From NCBI GenBank assembly GCA_945904015.1, contig CAMDPK010000015.1, positions 1 to 64,000 on the forward strand: DNA of 64,000 bases, read 5' to 3'. The DNA is from Candidatus Kuenenia stuttgartensis. GTDB taxonomy: Bacteria; Planctomycetota; Planctomycetia; Planctomycetales; Planctomycetaceae. Position 1 is the stretch's first letter. The number at the start of each line of letters is the position of its first letter. The notes under the pieces were generated by a model. It saw only the letters and a program-made list of their open reading frames with translations, ran no database searches and was not told the origin of the DNA. Made by a program: the position numbers and the translations under genes. Positions 11,343-20,023 of this stretch are shown here, piece by piece.

Positions 11343-13898
11343 ATGCCGGCAAGATTACCCTGGTCGCTGCCTTTCATCCGACCGGCTTTCGCATTCGCCG
11401 CGATGGTTTTCGCGGTGTCTGTGTCGGCGGTCGCTCAGGCCCCACAGCCGTTGCACCAGCGGATCGACCAGTTGGTGAATACTGCTCCATTGGGGCCGGT
11501 CGCGGCGGTTTGTTCCGACGCGGAATTCGTTCGGCGAGCCAGCCTCGACCTCAATGGCATGACTGCGACGGGGGCGGAGGCGAAGGCGTTTCTGGATGAC
11601 CCGGCTCCCGACAAACGGCAGAAGCTGATCGAGAAACTTTTGGCCAGCCCGCGATTCGCTCGGCACCTGGCGAACACGTTCGACGTGGCCCTGATGGAAC
11701 GCCGAGCCGACGCGCACGTCCCGTCGCCAGAGTGGCAGAAGTATTTGTACGAGTCGTTCCTGGCCAACAAGCCCTACGACCAACTGGTTCGCGAGATCAT
11801 CATGTCCGACGGGGTCGATCCGGCGACTCGGCCGGCCGCGAAGTTTTTCCTCGACCGCACGGCCGAGCCAAATCTGGTGACGCGCGACATCGGCCGGCTG
11901 TTCTTCGGCCGCGATTTGCAATGCGCTCAGTGTCACGACAGCCCGTTGGTCAACGACTTCTTGCAGTCCGATTATTACGGCGTTCAGGCGTTCGTTGTCC
12001 GCACGGTGATGTTCAACGATGTAGACGCGAAGAAACAGTTCCTGGGAGAAAGAGCGGATGGCGATGTCGCCTTCACGTCGGTCTTCACGAAGGAATCGGG
12101 GGTCAGTGCTCCGCGTGTGCCCGCCGGAACATTCGTCGAAGACCCGCTGCTGCCGATCGGTGAGGAGTACAACGTCAAGCCGACCGACAAGACCCGCCCG
12201 GTCCCGAAGTACAGCCGCCGAGCCAAACTCGCCGAAGCGATCGCGACCACCAACAACCAGCAGTTCAATCGGAACATTGCGAACCGGCTGTGGGCGATGA
12301 TGCTCGGCCGAGGCATCGTGCATCCGCTGGATCTGCACCATTCGGACAACACTCCGACGCATCCCGAACTGCTCGACCTGCTGACCGCCGAGGTGGTCGC
12401 CGCGAAGTACGACGTGAAAACGCTGCTCCGCGAGATCACGCTGACGCAGACCTATCAGAGGTCTGGCGAGCTGCCTCCCGATTGGAATGCCGCTTCGCAA
12501 CAAGCTGCCGCGCTGCTTGCGACGCTCGACGCGAAGCAGAAAGAATTTTCCGCCGCGATCGACCAGTCGAAGGAGGCTGCGAAGCCGACCGAATCGGAAT
12601 TCGATGCGGTCAAGAAGTCGGTGGCTCCGGTTCGCGACGAGTTGACCAAGATCACGGCCGCCGCCGTCGAAGCCCGCAAGCAGTGGGACGCCGCGACCGA
12701 CGTCGTTGCGAAGACAGAAGCGCAGATCGGTCCGAAAACCGAGGCGGCGAAACCACTCGTGGAGATTGCCGCGAAGGCCAGCGAAGCCCTCGCGAAGATC
12801 CCCAGCGACGCGGACCTCAAAAAGGCGACCGAGTTCTTTCAAGCACGAGCGACCGCACTCAATAATGAAGTCGCCGCACTGACGAAGGCTCGCGACGATC
12901 AAACTGCCGCCGCGAAACCCAAAGCCGATGCCTTCGTGGCCGCTGCGACCGCGATCAATCCCGTTCGCGAAAAGTGGACGGCTGAAAAAGCGAAGCTCGA
13001 CGCCGCTCGCGAGAAGGCCGAAGCGACCGCCGTCGGAATTCGGGGAATCAACGCGAACCGCAACGTCGTCGCTCGACGCATCACCGGCTTGAAGACGCTC
13101 GCTGGCTACAACGAACAGGTCGCGAAATCCGCAGCCTCGCAAGCCGTGCTTGTCGCGAAGCAAACCGAACTCGCGACCGCTCAAACGATGCTGACTCAAG
13201 CGGCCGACGAAGCTGCGAAGGCCGCCGCTCAAAAGTCCGTGACGGACTTGACCGCTTTGCTGGCGACGACCCAGCAGCAAGCAAAGTCCGACGCTGACCA
13301 ACTCGCCGCGGCTCGCGAGCAGATCACACAGTTCTGTACCGAGCACTTTTACGTCGCGAGTTTGAAGCCGCAAACGCCGGAACAAATCACCGCCAGCACG
13401 CTCAGCGCGACCGGCTACATCGACATGCAAACGAAGACCGCGAACGCGGAAATCGACAAGGCCGCTCAAACCGCCGCTGCCGCGAATCCTCCAGTGCAAG
13501 TCGCGGTTCCGCTCGGCGGACGCGAACGCCAGGTTGAAGAACACGTCTTTGAAAAGCTCATCCGCGCCAACGCCGGCCCGTTCATCGCGATGTTCGGCGG
13601 CGGGGCCGGTCAGCCTCAGGACGTCTTCTACGCCACCGCCGACCAAGCGCTGTTCTACGGCAACGGCGGCACCATCCATAACTGGGCGGGAGTGCTGGCG
13701 ACTCCACTCTCCGCGCAGCAAGACCCGAAGCTCCTGGCCGAAGAGATGTACCTGCACGTTTTCAATCGCCGTCCGACCGACGACGAGATCGCACTCGTCA
13801 CGACCCACTTGCAATCCCGCGCCGATGCCCGTGTCCCCGCCATTCAAGAAATGGTGTGGGGCTTGCTGTCGTCGGCCGAGTTTCGTTTCAATCACTAA
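11343..13898 (+). CDS. DUF1549/DUF1553 secreted protein with long coiled-coil insertion
   Basis: This is an 851-residue exported protein. A hydrophobic signal region lies near residues 10-32. DUF1549 (about 35-240) contains a CAQCH motif at 194-198 that could bind haem c. DUF1553 begins near 265 (NRNIANRLWAMMLGRGIVHP) and ends at the C-terminus (LSSAEFRFNH). Between LREITLTQTYQRSG (~residue 375) and VPLGGRERQVEEHVF (~720) sits an Ala/Lys/Glu-rich stretch of about 300 residues that looks like coiled coil; ordinary family members are compact here. It is followed 68 nt later by a DUF1501 gene, the standard partner in planctomycetes. The function of these pairs is unknown; they are often linked to polysaccharide breakdown gene sets. 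Confidence 0.9.
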   Translation: MPARLPWSLPFIRPAFAFAAMVFAVSVSAVAQAPQPLHQRIDQLVNTAPLGPVAAVCSDAEFVRRASLDLNGMTATGAEAKAFLDDPAPDKRQKLIEKLLASPRFARHLANTFDVALMERRADAHVPSPEWQKYLYESFLANKPYDQLVREIIMSDGVDPATRPAAKFFLDRTAEPNLVTRDIGRLFFGRDLQCAQCHDSPLVNDFLQSDYYGVQAFVVRTVMFNDVDAKKQFLGERADGDVAFTSVFTKESGVSAPRVPAGTFVEDPLLPIGEEYNVKPTDKTRPVPKYSRRAKLAEAIATTNNQQFNRNIANRLWAMMLGRGIVHPLDLHHSDNTPTHPELLDLLTAEVVAAKYDVKTLLREITLTQTYQRSGELPPDWNAASQQAAALLATLDAKQKEFSAAIDQSKEAAKPTESEFDAVKKSVAPVRDELTKITAAAVEARKQWDAATDVVAKTEAQIGPKTEAAKPLVEIAAKASEALAKIPSDADLKKATEFFQARATALNNEVAALTKARDDQTAAAKPKADAFVAAATAINPVREKWTAEKAKLDAAREKAEATAVGIRGINANRNVVARRITGLKTLAGYNEQVAKSAASQAVLVAKQTELATAQTMLTQAADEAAKAAAQKSVTDLTALLATTQQQAKSDADQLAAAREQITQFCTEHFYVASLKPQTPEQITASTLSATGYIDMQTKTANAEIDKAAQTAAAANPPVQVAVPLGGRERQVEEHVFEKLIRANAGPFIAMFGGGAGQPQDVFYATADQALFYGNGGTIHNWAGVLATPLSAQQDPKLLAEEMYLHVFNRRPTDDEIALVTTHLQSRADARVPAIQEMVWGLLSSAEFRFNH

Positions 13899-13900
13899 TC

Positions 13901-13923
13901 GGCCGCTCGCACGGTGAGCGGCA
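13901..13923 (+). other. hairpin between the DUF1549 and DUF1501 genes
   Basis: GCCGCTC pairs with GAGCGGC across a short loop just after the upstream stop, followed by ATTTCG. It has no proper T-run. It may be a weak attenuator or an mRNA-protecting stem. Confidence 0.35.
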
Positions 13924-13966
13924 TTTCGTCACACGGAACGTGACGGTTACTTTGGGAGACCTCGCC

Positions 13967-15259
13967 ATGAAATGCTCGTATGCCTGTCAGTCGCCGGAGC
14001 ACTTGATCGGACGGCGTCAGTTCCTGGGAGGCGTCGCCGCTGGGACGAGTGCGATCGTCGGCGGCGGAATCGGCACACTGACTCGCCCGGTCATGGCGGA
14101 GCAACTCGCGAAGCAGCAGAAGCGAGTGATCGTGTTCAACATGCACGGCGGGTTAAGCCAGCTTGAAAGCTGGGATCCCAAACCGGGGACCGATACGGGC
14201 GGACCGTTCCGAGCGATCCCGACGTCGCAGACCGGAGTTCACATCTCTGAATTGCTGCCGCACACGGCCAAGCAGATGCACCGGTTGGCACTGATTCGCA
14301 GCATCGACACGAAAGAGAACGATCACGGCAAGGGGATGCACATGATGCTCACCGGCCGAAAGGAAACCCCCGGCATGGCGTTTCCCCAGTTGGGTGCTGT
14401 CGCCGCGAAATCGCTGTCGCCGGACAGCGCTGGGTTGCCCGGTCACATCATCATCACGCCGGGTGGCGGCGGCGGACGCGGCAACGATTCGGCGTATCTC
14501 GGTCCGAAGTACGCCAGCATTTCGCTCGGCAACGGCAAGCCGCCTGCGAATTCGGAACGACCCGAAGCGATCGCCGAAGCGGTTGATGCGTCGCGGAACG
14601 ATTTCCGCAAGAAGGCCAACGAGCGGTTCAATCTCAAGCGTCGCACAGCGATGACCGACGCCTTCGTGCAGAGCTACGATCAGGCACAGCAAATGATGGC
14701 TCAGCGCGATGCGTTCGACCTGACCAAAGAATCGGACGCCGATCAAGCTCGCTACGGCAAGCACGACTTCGGTCGGCACTGCTTGCTAGCTCGGCGGTTG
14801 CTGGAACGCAACGTCACGTTCGTGCAAGTCACGCACTCGAACTACGACACGCACAACGAGAACTTTAATTTTCACCTGGAACAACTCGGCGAATGGGACC
14901 AGCCGTTCGCGACGCTGATTGGCGACTTGGGTGATCGCGGGATGCTCGAATCGACGTTGGTCGTCGTGCTCTGCGAGTTCGGCCGCACGCCAAACATCAA
15001 TCACCTGTTCGGCCGTGATCACTGGGGCACCGCATGGTCGGTGCTCGTCGGCGGAGCGAAGATCATCCCCGGCGCGGTCATCGGCAAGACGAACGCCAAC
15101 GGCACGCAAGTCACTGATCGCGAAGTGACCGCCGGGCATCTGTTCCACACGTACTTGAATGCTCTCGGTGTGGATTCGTCCGGCAACTTCGACATCGGCG
15201 GCCGACCGATGCCGATTGCCGATCCCGCCTATCAAGGGATCAAAGAGCTGATCGCATAG
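13967..15259 (+). CDS. DUF1501 domain protein, Tat-exported
   Basis: This 430-residue protein belongs to the sulfatase-like/alkaline phosphatase-like DUF1501 family. A twin-arginine leader is clear: GRRQFLGG at residues 15-22, then a hydrophobic AAGTSAIVGGGIG run. Core family motifs are VFNMHGGLSQLESWDPKP, NDHGKGMHMML and VLCEFGRTPNIN. Start ATG 13967 has GGGAG 8 nt upstream; the frame is open 37 codons further back but includes the previous gene's tail. It pairs with the DUF1549/1553 gene upstream and is probably co-transcribed. Its TAG stop coincides with the end of a palindromic element (15258-15372). Confidence 0.93.
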   Translation: MKCSYACQSPEHLIGRRQFLGGVAAGTSAIVGGGIGTLTRPVMAEQLAKQQKRVIVFNMHGGLSQLESWDPKPGTDTGGPFRAIPTSQTGVHISELLPHTAKQMHRLALIRSIDTKENDHGKGMHMMLTGRKETPGMAFPQLGAVAAKSLSPDSAGLPGHIIITPGGGGGRGNDSAYLGPKYASISLGNGKPPANSERPEAIAEAVDASRNDFRKKANERFNLKRRTAMTDAFVQSYDQAQQMMAQRDAFDLTKESDADQARYGKHDFGRHCLLARRLLERNVTFVQVTHSNYDTHNENFNFHLEQLGEWDQPFATLIGDLGDRGMLESTLVVVLCEFGRTPNINHLFGRDHWGTAWSVLVGGAKIIPGAVIGKTNANGTQVTDREVTAGHLFHTYLNALGVDSSGNFDIGGRPMPIADPAYQGIKELIA

Positions 15260-15372
15260 AAGTGGTTTCAACTCGCGAAAAGTAACCCGATGCGTCAGCG
15301 AGGGAGTTGGAAAGTCCAACGTGGAATCGACCCTCGCTCACGCTTCGGGTTATTTTTGAAATGGCCTCTGAG
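15257..15372. repeat. family C palindromic element, copy 1
   Basis: It runs from TAGAAGTGGTTTCAA to TTTTGAAATGGCCTCT. The inner arms are AGTAACCCGATGCGTCAGCG and CGCTCACGCTTCGGGTTATT. It shares the whole architecture with 18055-18167. Confidence 0.85.
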
Positions 15373-15381
15373 CGATCGCGT

Positions 15382-16662
15382 TCACTGCAACTGCACGATC
15401 TTCGCGCCGGAGTAGTAGTAGCGGACGATTTCGTAGCCGGTCTTGCCCAACAGGCTCTGGCCGCGAGCACCCCATTGGCATAGTCCGACCGCGTGTCCGT
15501 GGCCGCGGCCCTCGAAGTGCAGAGTGTTCGACTTTCCGGGCTCGCTGATCGAGAAGAACGGACTGTAGAGCGTCGATACCGACAATTGCCGGCGCAGTGT
15601 CGCGGCCGAAATGCGGTGGGCGCGTTTGCCGTCGCTGACCGCGAACTCCGGGACGTCGGTGCCGCGATCGGGATTTCCGCTGGCCAGTTTGATGGATTGC
15701 AGCTTGTCGAACGTCTTGCCCTCCGAGCGGAAATACGCCTTGAGCTTCGTCTCGACATCCGCTTTCGGCAGATCGGCTTGCCAACGATACAGCTTGGCCT
15801 CGCGGCAAAAGTCGCACGGAACGCTCTTGAGTGCTGAGACAGCATCCGCGAAGACCGCGTTCCCTTGCGTCGTGTGCCCGCCGCACGCGGCTGAGTAGTA
15901 GGTGCGGAAGAGCCGTCCTTGAAACGTGCAAACCATGCCCGTTGTGTCGCGCACGACTTGGCGACTGGCTTCGCTTTCACCGGCCAAGCGGCGCGAGCCG
16001 TCGCGGTATTGAAAGCCGAGATACTTCTGACTGCTCGTCGAAGCGAACAGATCGAATTCCGAGTCTCCTTCATCGCTGCGAACCACGTCGAGCGCGTACG
16101 TTCGCGCGACGATCGCCTGAGCCTTGCGAGCTTCGATTCCGAACGAGGTTGGCATTTCGCTATCGACGACGCTCGCGAGATATTCCCCCAGCGGCAGCAC
16201 GTTCACGGCGAGTACTCCGCCGCCCGATCTCCGAAACAGCCGTAGGTTGCCGCGGTACTCGTGACCGTTGACCCAAATCGACGGTGACTGTGTGGCGACG
16301 ATCTCCAGCCGAGTCACCGCGTGCTCGGTCTTGCCGATCTTGAACCCGTTGCTCGTGGCCGTGACCGTGCTCGACCCCAACGACTGTCCGCGCGACAGCA
16401 CTTTGTCGCTGCCCACTGGTCGAAGCTGATACGGCCCGTCAATCGACAACTCAATTTGCTTTTGCGGCGTGGGAGTCACGGCCACTCGCACGGTCGTCTG
16501 ATCGGCCCGCGACAGCGTTTTCGAGGTCGCCGCCAATGATTCACTCGGCCCACCGGTCAATGAATCGCGAGCTGGATGCCGCAGGCTCCAGGGCACAACG
16601 ACCAGCACGGCCACAAGTGCCAGCAAGCTCAGCGAAAGGGCGGCGAGGCGGGCGTGTTTCAT
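15382..16662 (-). CDS. SpoIID/LytB-domain secreted protein
   Basis: This 426-residue protein has an N-terminal membrane or signal segment (residues 6-25, LAALSLSLLALVAVLVVVPW). The SpoIID region (from about 155) reads LGEYLASVVDSEMPTSFG, EARKAQAIVARTYA and YYSAACGGHT. In sporulation SpoIID is a lytic transglycosylase on peptidoglycan; non-sporulating bacteria carry related LytB-type amidase enhancers. A cell-wall role is likely here but unproven. The start ATG overlaps the TGA of the histidine kinase by ATGA, so translation is coupled to it. The long upstream open frame is antisense of nothing useful and is not part of the gene. Confidence 0.88.
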   Translation of the reverse strand: MKHARLAALSLSLLALVAVLVVVPWSLRHPARDSLTGGPSESLAATSKTLSRADQTTVRVAVTPTPQKQIELSIDGPYQLRPVGSDKVLSRGQSLGSSTVTATSNGFKIGKTEHAVTRLEIVATQSPSIWVNGHEYRGNLRLFRRSGGGVLAVNVLPLGEYLASVVDSEMPTSFGIEARKAQAIVARTYALDVVRSDEGDSEFDLFASTSSQKYLGFQYRDGSRRLAGESEASRQVVRDTTGMVCTFQGRLFRTYYSAACGGHTTQGNAVFADAVSALKSVPCDFCREAKLYRWQADLPKADVETKLKAYFRSEGKTFDKLQSIKLASGNPDRGTDVPEFAVSDGKRAHRISAATLRRQLSVSTLYSPFFSISEPGKSNTLHFEGRGHGHAVGLCQWGARGQSLLGKTGYEIVRYYYSGAKIVQLQ

Positions 16663-18044
16663 GGGACCAAGTCGTGGGACCGATTCGAAGCGGGACTCGC
16701 AGGCAGCTTCTCGGAATTCTCGTCGGGCAGCAACACGGAAAACGTCGTGCCGCTGGGAGACGTGTCGGTCAGTTCGATGCGGCCGTCGTTGCGTTCGAGG
16801 ATCAGGCGGCAGACGAACAAGCCCAGGCCCGTGCCAGTTTCTTTGGTGGTGAAGTACGGCTGGAAGAGGCGTGCTTGGTCGGACTCGGCGATGCCGCAGC
16901 CGTTGTCGCAAATCGCCACTCGCAGCCAGTGGTCGTCGCTTTGCGTGGTGATTTCGATCGTGCCCTCTTCGGCCGTCGCGTCCATCGCGTTGAGGATCAG
17001 GTTCAGGAAGACCTGCACCAACTGATCGCGGACGGCGTTCAGTTTGGGGAGTCCTTCGGCATAGTGGGTGGCGATCTGCTTGTTCTTGCGGCGTTTGTAG
17101 TACTTGGCGATGTTGAGCGCGGCTTCGAGCACCTCCTGCAAGTCGCACTGGCTCCGTTCGAGTGTGGCGGGGCGGCTGAAGTCGATCAGCTCGCGCAGCG
17201 TTCGCTGGATGCGGCGGAGTTGGTCATCGACCATCTGGTAGCGTTCGCGGGTATAATCATCGACATCGCGGCGGTTGAGCAGTTGGATCACCGAGCTGAT
17301 GCCGGCCAGCGGGTTGCCCACCTCGTGAGCGATCCCGGCTGCGAGCAATCCGAACGCCGCTTGCTTCTCTTGTTGCACGACGAACGCTTGTGATTCGCGC
17401 AGCTCGCGCGTGCGGTCCTCGATCCGCTGTTCGAGTTCGTGCTGATGCTTTTGCAGTTCGTCATTGAAGAACGACAGCCGATGCCCCGCCGATTGCAACA
17501 GGCCCGCCAGTGCGGTGCTGGCCCACGTTACCCAGCCGAGCCAGATCAGCATCAGCAGCACGCGCGTCGGTTCATTCGGCGAATGCGGTGAAGTCGCGAA
17601 TGCCAAGACCGCGAAGCTCAGCGCGTGCAGGCAAAACGTGGAAAACGTCATCCATCGCGAATACCGGAACGCACAGACCAGCAGCGACAGGAAATAATAG
17701 AAACGGAAGGGACTCTCCAGCCCTTCGTCGAAGTGACACAGCACGCCTATGAAGAGTGCCTCCATCAGCGAGATCACCATCGGGGCACGGTTGAGGAAGA
17801 CTCGGCCGCGGAGGCTGAAGTACGAGTCAGCGATTGCGTAGATGGCTCCCAGCGTCAGGATGCCGTTCAGGACTTGTCGATTCGACAACCACTCCGGCAA
17901 CACCGTGTGAGTCTCGCCGGACTCGCGTCCCAGGAAATTCACGAGCGCGTAGCCGACCGCCAGTCCAAACCAGCGGATGCGAACCGTGATGGCCTCGGCC
18001 GAAAGTTCAAAGCTGCGATCGTCGCGTGGTGATGTGGCGGACAC
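16659..18044 (-). CDS. Membrane sensor histidine kinase
   Basis: This 461-residue kinase has five or six predicted membrane helices in residues 25-190. A coiled linker follows (ELEQRIEDRTRELRES), then HisKA with AHEVGNPLAGI (phospho-acceptor His240). The HATPase has N box NLILNAMDAT, G1 CDNGCGI, F box YFTTKETGTGLGL. No receiver domain or response-regulator gene is adjacent. GTG at 18044 is the best start. Its stop overlaps the SpoIID gene start by 4 nt, an uncommon pairing that suggests the kinase and a cell-wall protein work together. Confidence 0.93.
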   Translation of the reverse strand: MSATSPRDDRSFELSAEAITVRIRWFGLAVGYALVNFLGRESGETHTVLPEWLSNRQVLNGILTLGAIYAIADSYFSLRGRVFLNRAPMVISLMEALFIGVLCHFDEGLESPFRFYYFLSLLVCAFRYSRWMTFSTFCLHALSFAVLAFATSPHSPNEPTRVLLMLIWLGWVTWASTALAGLLQSAGHRLSFFNDELQKHQHELEQRIEDRTRELRESQAFVVQQEKQAAFGLLAAGIAHEVGNPLAGISSVIQLLNRRDVDDYTRERYQMVDDQLRRIQRTLRELIDFSRPATLERSQCDLQEVLEAALNIAKYYKRRKNKQIATHYAEGLPKLNAVRDQLVQVFLNLILNAMDATAEEGTIEITTQSDDHWLRVAICDNGCGIAESDQARLFQPYFTTKETGTGLGLFVCRLILERNDGRIELTDTSPSGTTFSVLLPDENSEKLPASPASNRSHDLVP

Positions 18045-18054
18045 GGCATTCCAC

Positions 18055-18167
18055 GAGAAGCGGTTTCAAGACTCCAAAAGTAACCCGAAGCGTCAGCGAG
18101 GGAGTCGGTCATTCCTGTTTCAAATCGTCCCTCGCTGACGCTTCGGGTTACTTTGAAAAAGCCTCTA
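18055..18167. repeat. family C palindromic element, copy 2
   Basis: AGAAGCGGTTTCAA leads to TTGAAAAAGCCTCTAC. Inner arms AGTAACCCGAAGCGTCAGCG and CGCTGACGCTTCGGGTTACT are perfectly complementary. It lies just upstream of the histidine kinase, and its last CTA is the TAG stop of the methyltransferase on the minus strand. Confidence 0.88.
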
Positions 18168-18806
18168 CGGCTTTCGCAAGTGTTGCACCCACGCGGGCGG
18201 GATGTTGACGAAGACCCAACTGCGGTCGATACGGTGCTTCGTCAAATAACCGTTGGCGATGCGGTCGAGTTCGTTGAGCCGCGTCTTCTCGTCTTTGTTC
18301 GCGATGAGCTTGCGCAGCGGGCGGACATACATGTACTCGAAATAGCTCAACGTGCCTCCCGGTGCGAGCAGCTTGAAGTACGTCTCGAAAATCGAACGCA
18401 CCAACTCGGCGGGGAAGTTATTCAGCGGCAGGCCGCTGATGATGATGTCGTAGGGTTCGGTCGCGGCGAAGTCCTGAATGGGGCAGACGTAAACCTGCGA
18501 GCGATCGGCAGCGGCACGATAACTCGGATCGGTCGTGAATCGTTCACGCAGCAAGCCAGCAAACGCCTCATTCAATTCGACGAGGTCAAAGCGATCCTCC
18601 GGACGAAGCAAACGCACGATGCGTTGCGTGACCGCGCCGGTGCCGGGTCCGATTTCCAGGATGCGGCCGGGCCGTTCGCGACGAGCCATCGGGCCGGTCA
18701 TCGCTCGCGCGAGGAAGCGGCTGCTGGGGGCGACGGCCCCGGTCGTTTCGAATCGCTGTCGGAATTGCCGCCAGAATTCCCAATGATCTTTCAGAAAGTG
18801 AGCCAT
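18165..18806 (-). CDS. PmtA-like class I SAM methyltransferase (phospholipid N-methyltransferase type)
   Basis: This is a 213-residue soluble enzyme. SAM motif I is LEIGPGTG (residues 50-57), followed by an acidic DLVELNE strand-2 end and a motif IV IISGLPLNNFP. That last pattern and the start (FLKDHWEFWRQF) fit PmtA-like enzymes that methylate phosphatidylethanolamine; the KsgA family is a more distant alternative. Start ATG 18806; a TTG two codons earlier is possible. The TAG stop lies in the family C element. It is divergent from the next gene. Confidence 0.75.
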   Translation of the reverse strand: MAHFLKDHWEFWRQFRQRFETTGAVAPSSRFLARAMTGPMARRERPGRILEIGPGTGAVTQRIVRLLRPEDRFDLVELNEAFAGLLRERFTTDPSYRAAADRSQVYVCPIQDFAATEPYDIIISGLPLNNFPAELVRSIFETYFKLLAPGGTLSYFEYMYVRPLRKLIANKDEKTRLNELDRIANGYLTKHRIDRSWVFVNIPPAWVQHLRKP

Positions 18807-18916
18807 GCTCAACTTTGTAGCGAGCCGCCGAATGAATTCCCAAGCCAGCGGTTTCGTGCGGGGCTGACTGTGGCAATAATCCGCTCGCGAAGATCCAAGA
18901 GATGACGGAGGCAGCG

Positions 18917-19915
18917 ATGCGAATGAAGCTCAGCGGGATTTGTTTGTGTTGGCTGTTGTTGTCCAGAGCGGCCATCGGACTTGGGCAGGACAGCGATGCG
19001 AAAGCCCCTCCCAAGTTGCCGGGCAATCCGGCGGTCTGGATCAATTCGCCGCCGATCAGCACTGAGATGCTCGCCGGCAAGGCGGCGGTGCTGTACTTCT
19101 TCGAGGAGACTTGTCCGCGCTGCGTCGAGGCTTGGCCGAGAGTCTTGATGCAGGGGGCGAAGTTCGAGGGCGAGCCGGTCTTGTTCATCGCCGTGAACTC
19201 TGGCTCGCCGCGTCCGCAGTTGGAGGCGTACCTCCGCAAGAACAATGTCAAATGGCCGGTGATCTGTGATTCGGATCGCTCGTTCGAGAAGCAATTTGAC
19301 TTCACCGTCTCGCTGGAGAACACCAAGCAGCTTCGCCTGTTGTTGCCGGACGGCAAGTTCAAGAGCGGAGACTCCGAGAACATCGAAGGCTCGGCCGTCG
19401 ATGCTCTGCGCGACGCCAAATGGAAGATTGAGCCGAAGGACATTCCAAGTGCCTTGCACTCGGCTTGGCAGGCCATCGAGTTCGGCAACTATCCCGGAGC
19501 GGCTCAGACGCTGAAGAAGAACCTCAACGGCAAAGGGGAGATCAAGGAGGCGGCGACACGGCTCAATCAGTTCGTGCTTGACGATCTTGCCGGACAGGTT
19601 GACGCCGCGAAGAAATCGCTCGACGACGGCAAGAAGTGGGAGGCCTTCAAGCGCTACTCGGCGATCCCGCTCAAATTCAAGGGTTTTGCGGTTCCGGCCG
19701 AAGTGAACTCGTCGCTCAAAGAGTTGTCCGCCGATGAAGCGGTCAAGGAAGAACAAGCCGCGATGCGCCAATTCGACGCCGCCGTGCAGGCCGCGTCACG
19801 CTCGCCAAGTGCTCGCAAGGGGGCGATCAAGCAGCTCGAAAAACTGATCAAGGATCATCCCGACACCGAAGCGGCGACTGAGGCTCAAAAATTGATCGAG
19901 CAGGCCGGGATGTGA
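18917..19915 (+). CDS. Secreted thioredoxin-fold protein with helical C-terminus
   Basis: This 332-residue protein has a signal peptide (residues 1-23, ending near IGLGQ). The thioredoxin-like part has the redox pair CPRC at 66-69 (LYFFEETCPRCVEAWP) and GSPRPQLEAYL. The second half is helical and TPR-like (SALHSAWQAIEFGNYPGAAQ). Residues KDHPDTEAATEAQKLIEQ near the end also look TPR-like. It is probably a periplasmic thiol-disulfide protein. GGAGG lies 5 nt before ATG 18917, which decides against the ATG at 18902. Confidence 0.85.
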   Translation: MRMKLSGICLCWLLLSRAAIGLGQDSDAKAPPKLPGNPAVWINSPPISTEMLAGKAAVLYFFEETCPRCVEAWPRVLMQGAKFEGEPVLFIAVNSGSPRPQLEAYLRKNNVKWPVICDSDRSFEKQFDFTVSLENTKQLRLLLPDGKFKSGDSENIEGSAVDALRDAKWKIEPKDIPSALHSAWQAIEFGNYPGAAQTLKKNLNGKGEIKEAATRLNQFVLDDLAGQVDAAKKSLDDGKKWEAFKRYSAIPLKFKGFAVPAEVNSSLKELSADEAVKEEQAAMRQFDAAVQAASRSPSARKGAIKQLEKLIKDHPDTEAATEAQKLIEQAGM

Positions 19916-20023
19916 CGGACTCCGTCGGCTCGCGACACAAAAGCAATTTCGCCTGCGGTGTTAATCCGGAAAGACGGTTGCGGTCGAGTGGCAGCGTTCC
20001 ATGCCAACGAAGGAGTGTCCGCG

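Noticed and set aside
11355-13895. 846-codon open frame on the minus strand
   Set aside because: It is exactly antisense to the DUF1549/DUF1553 gene. Composition is Arg/Val/Gly-rich without any family motif, which is usual for antisense of GC-rich genes.
16663-17148. Upstream extension of the SpoIID frame
   Set aside because: It overlaps the histidine kinase on the same strand in another frame; the ATG at 16662 has a leader peptide and the coupled ATGA overlap.
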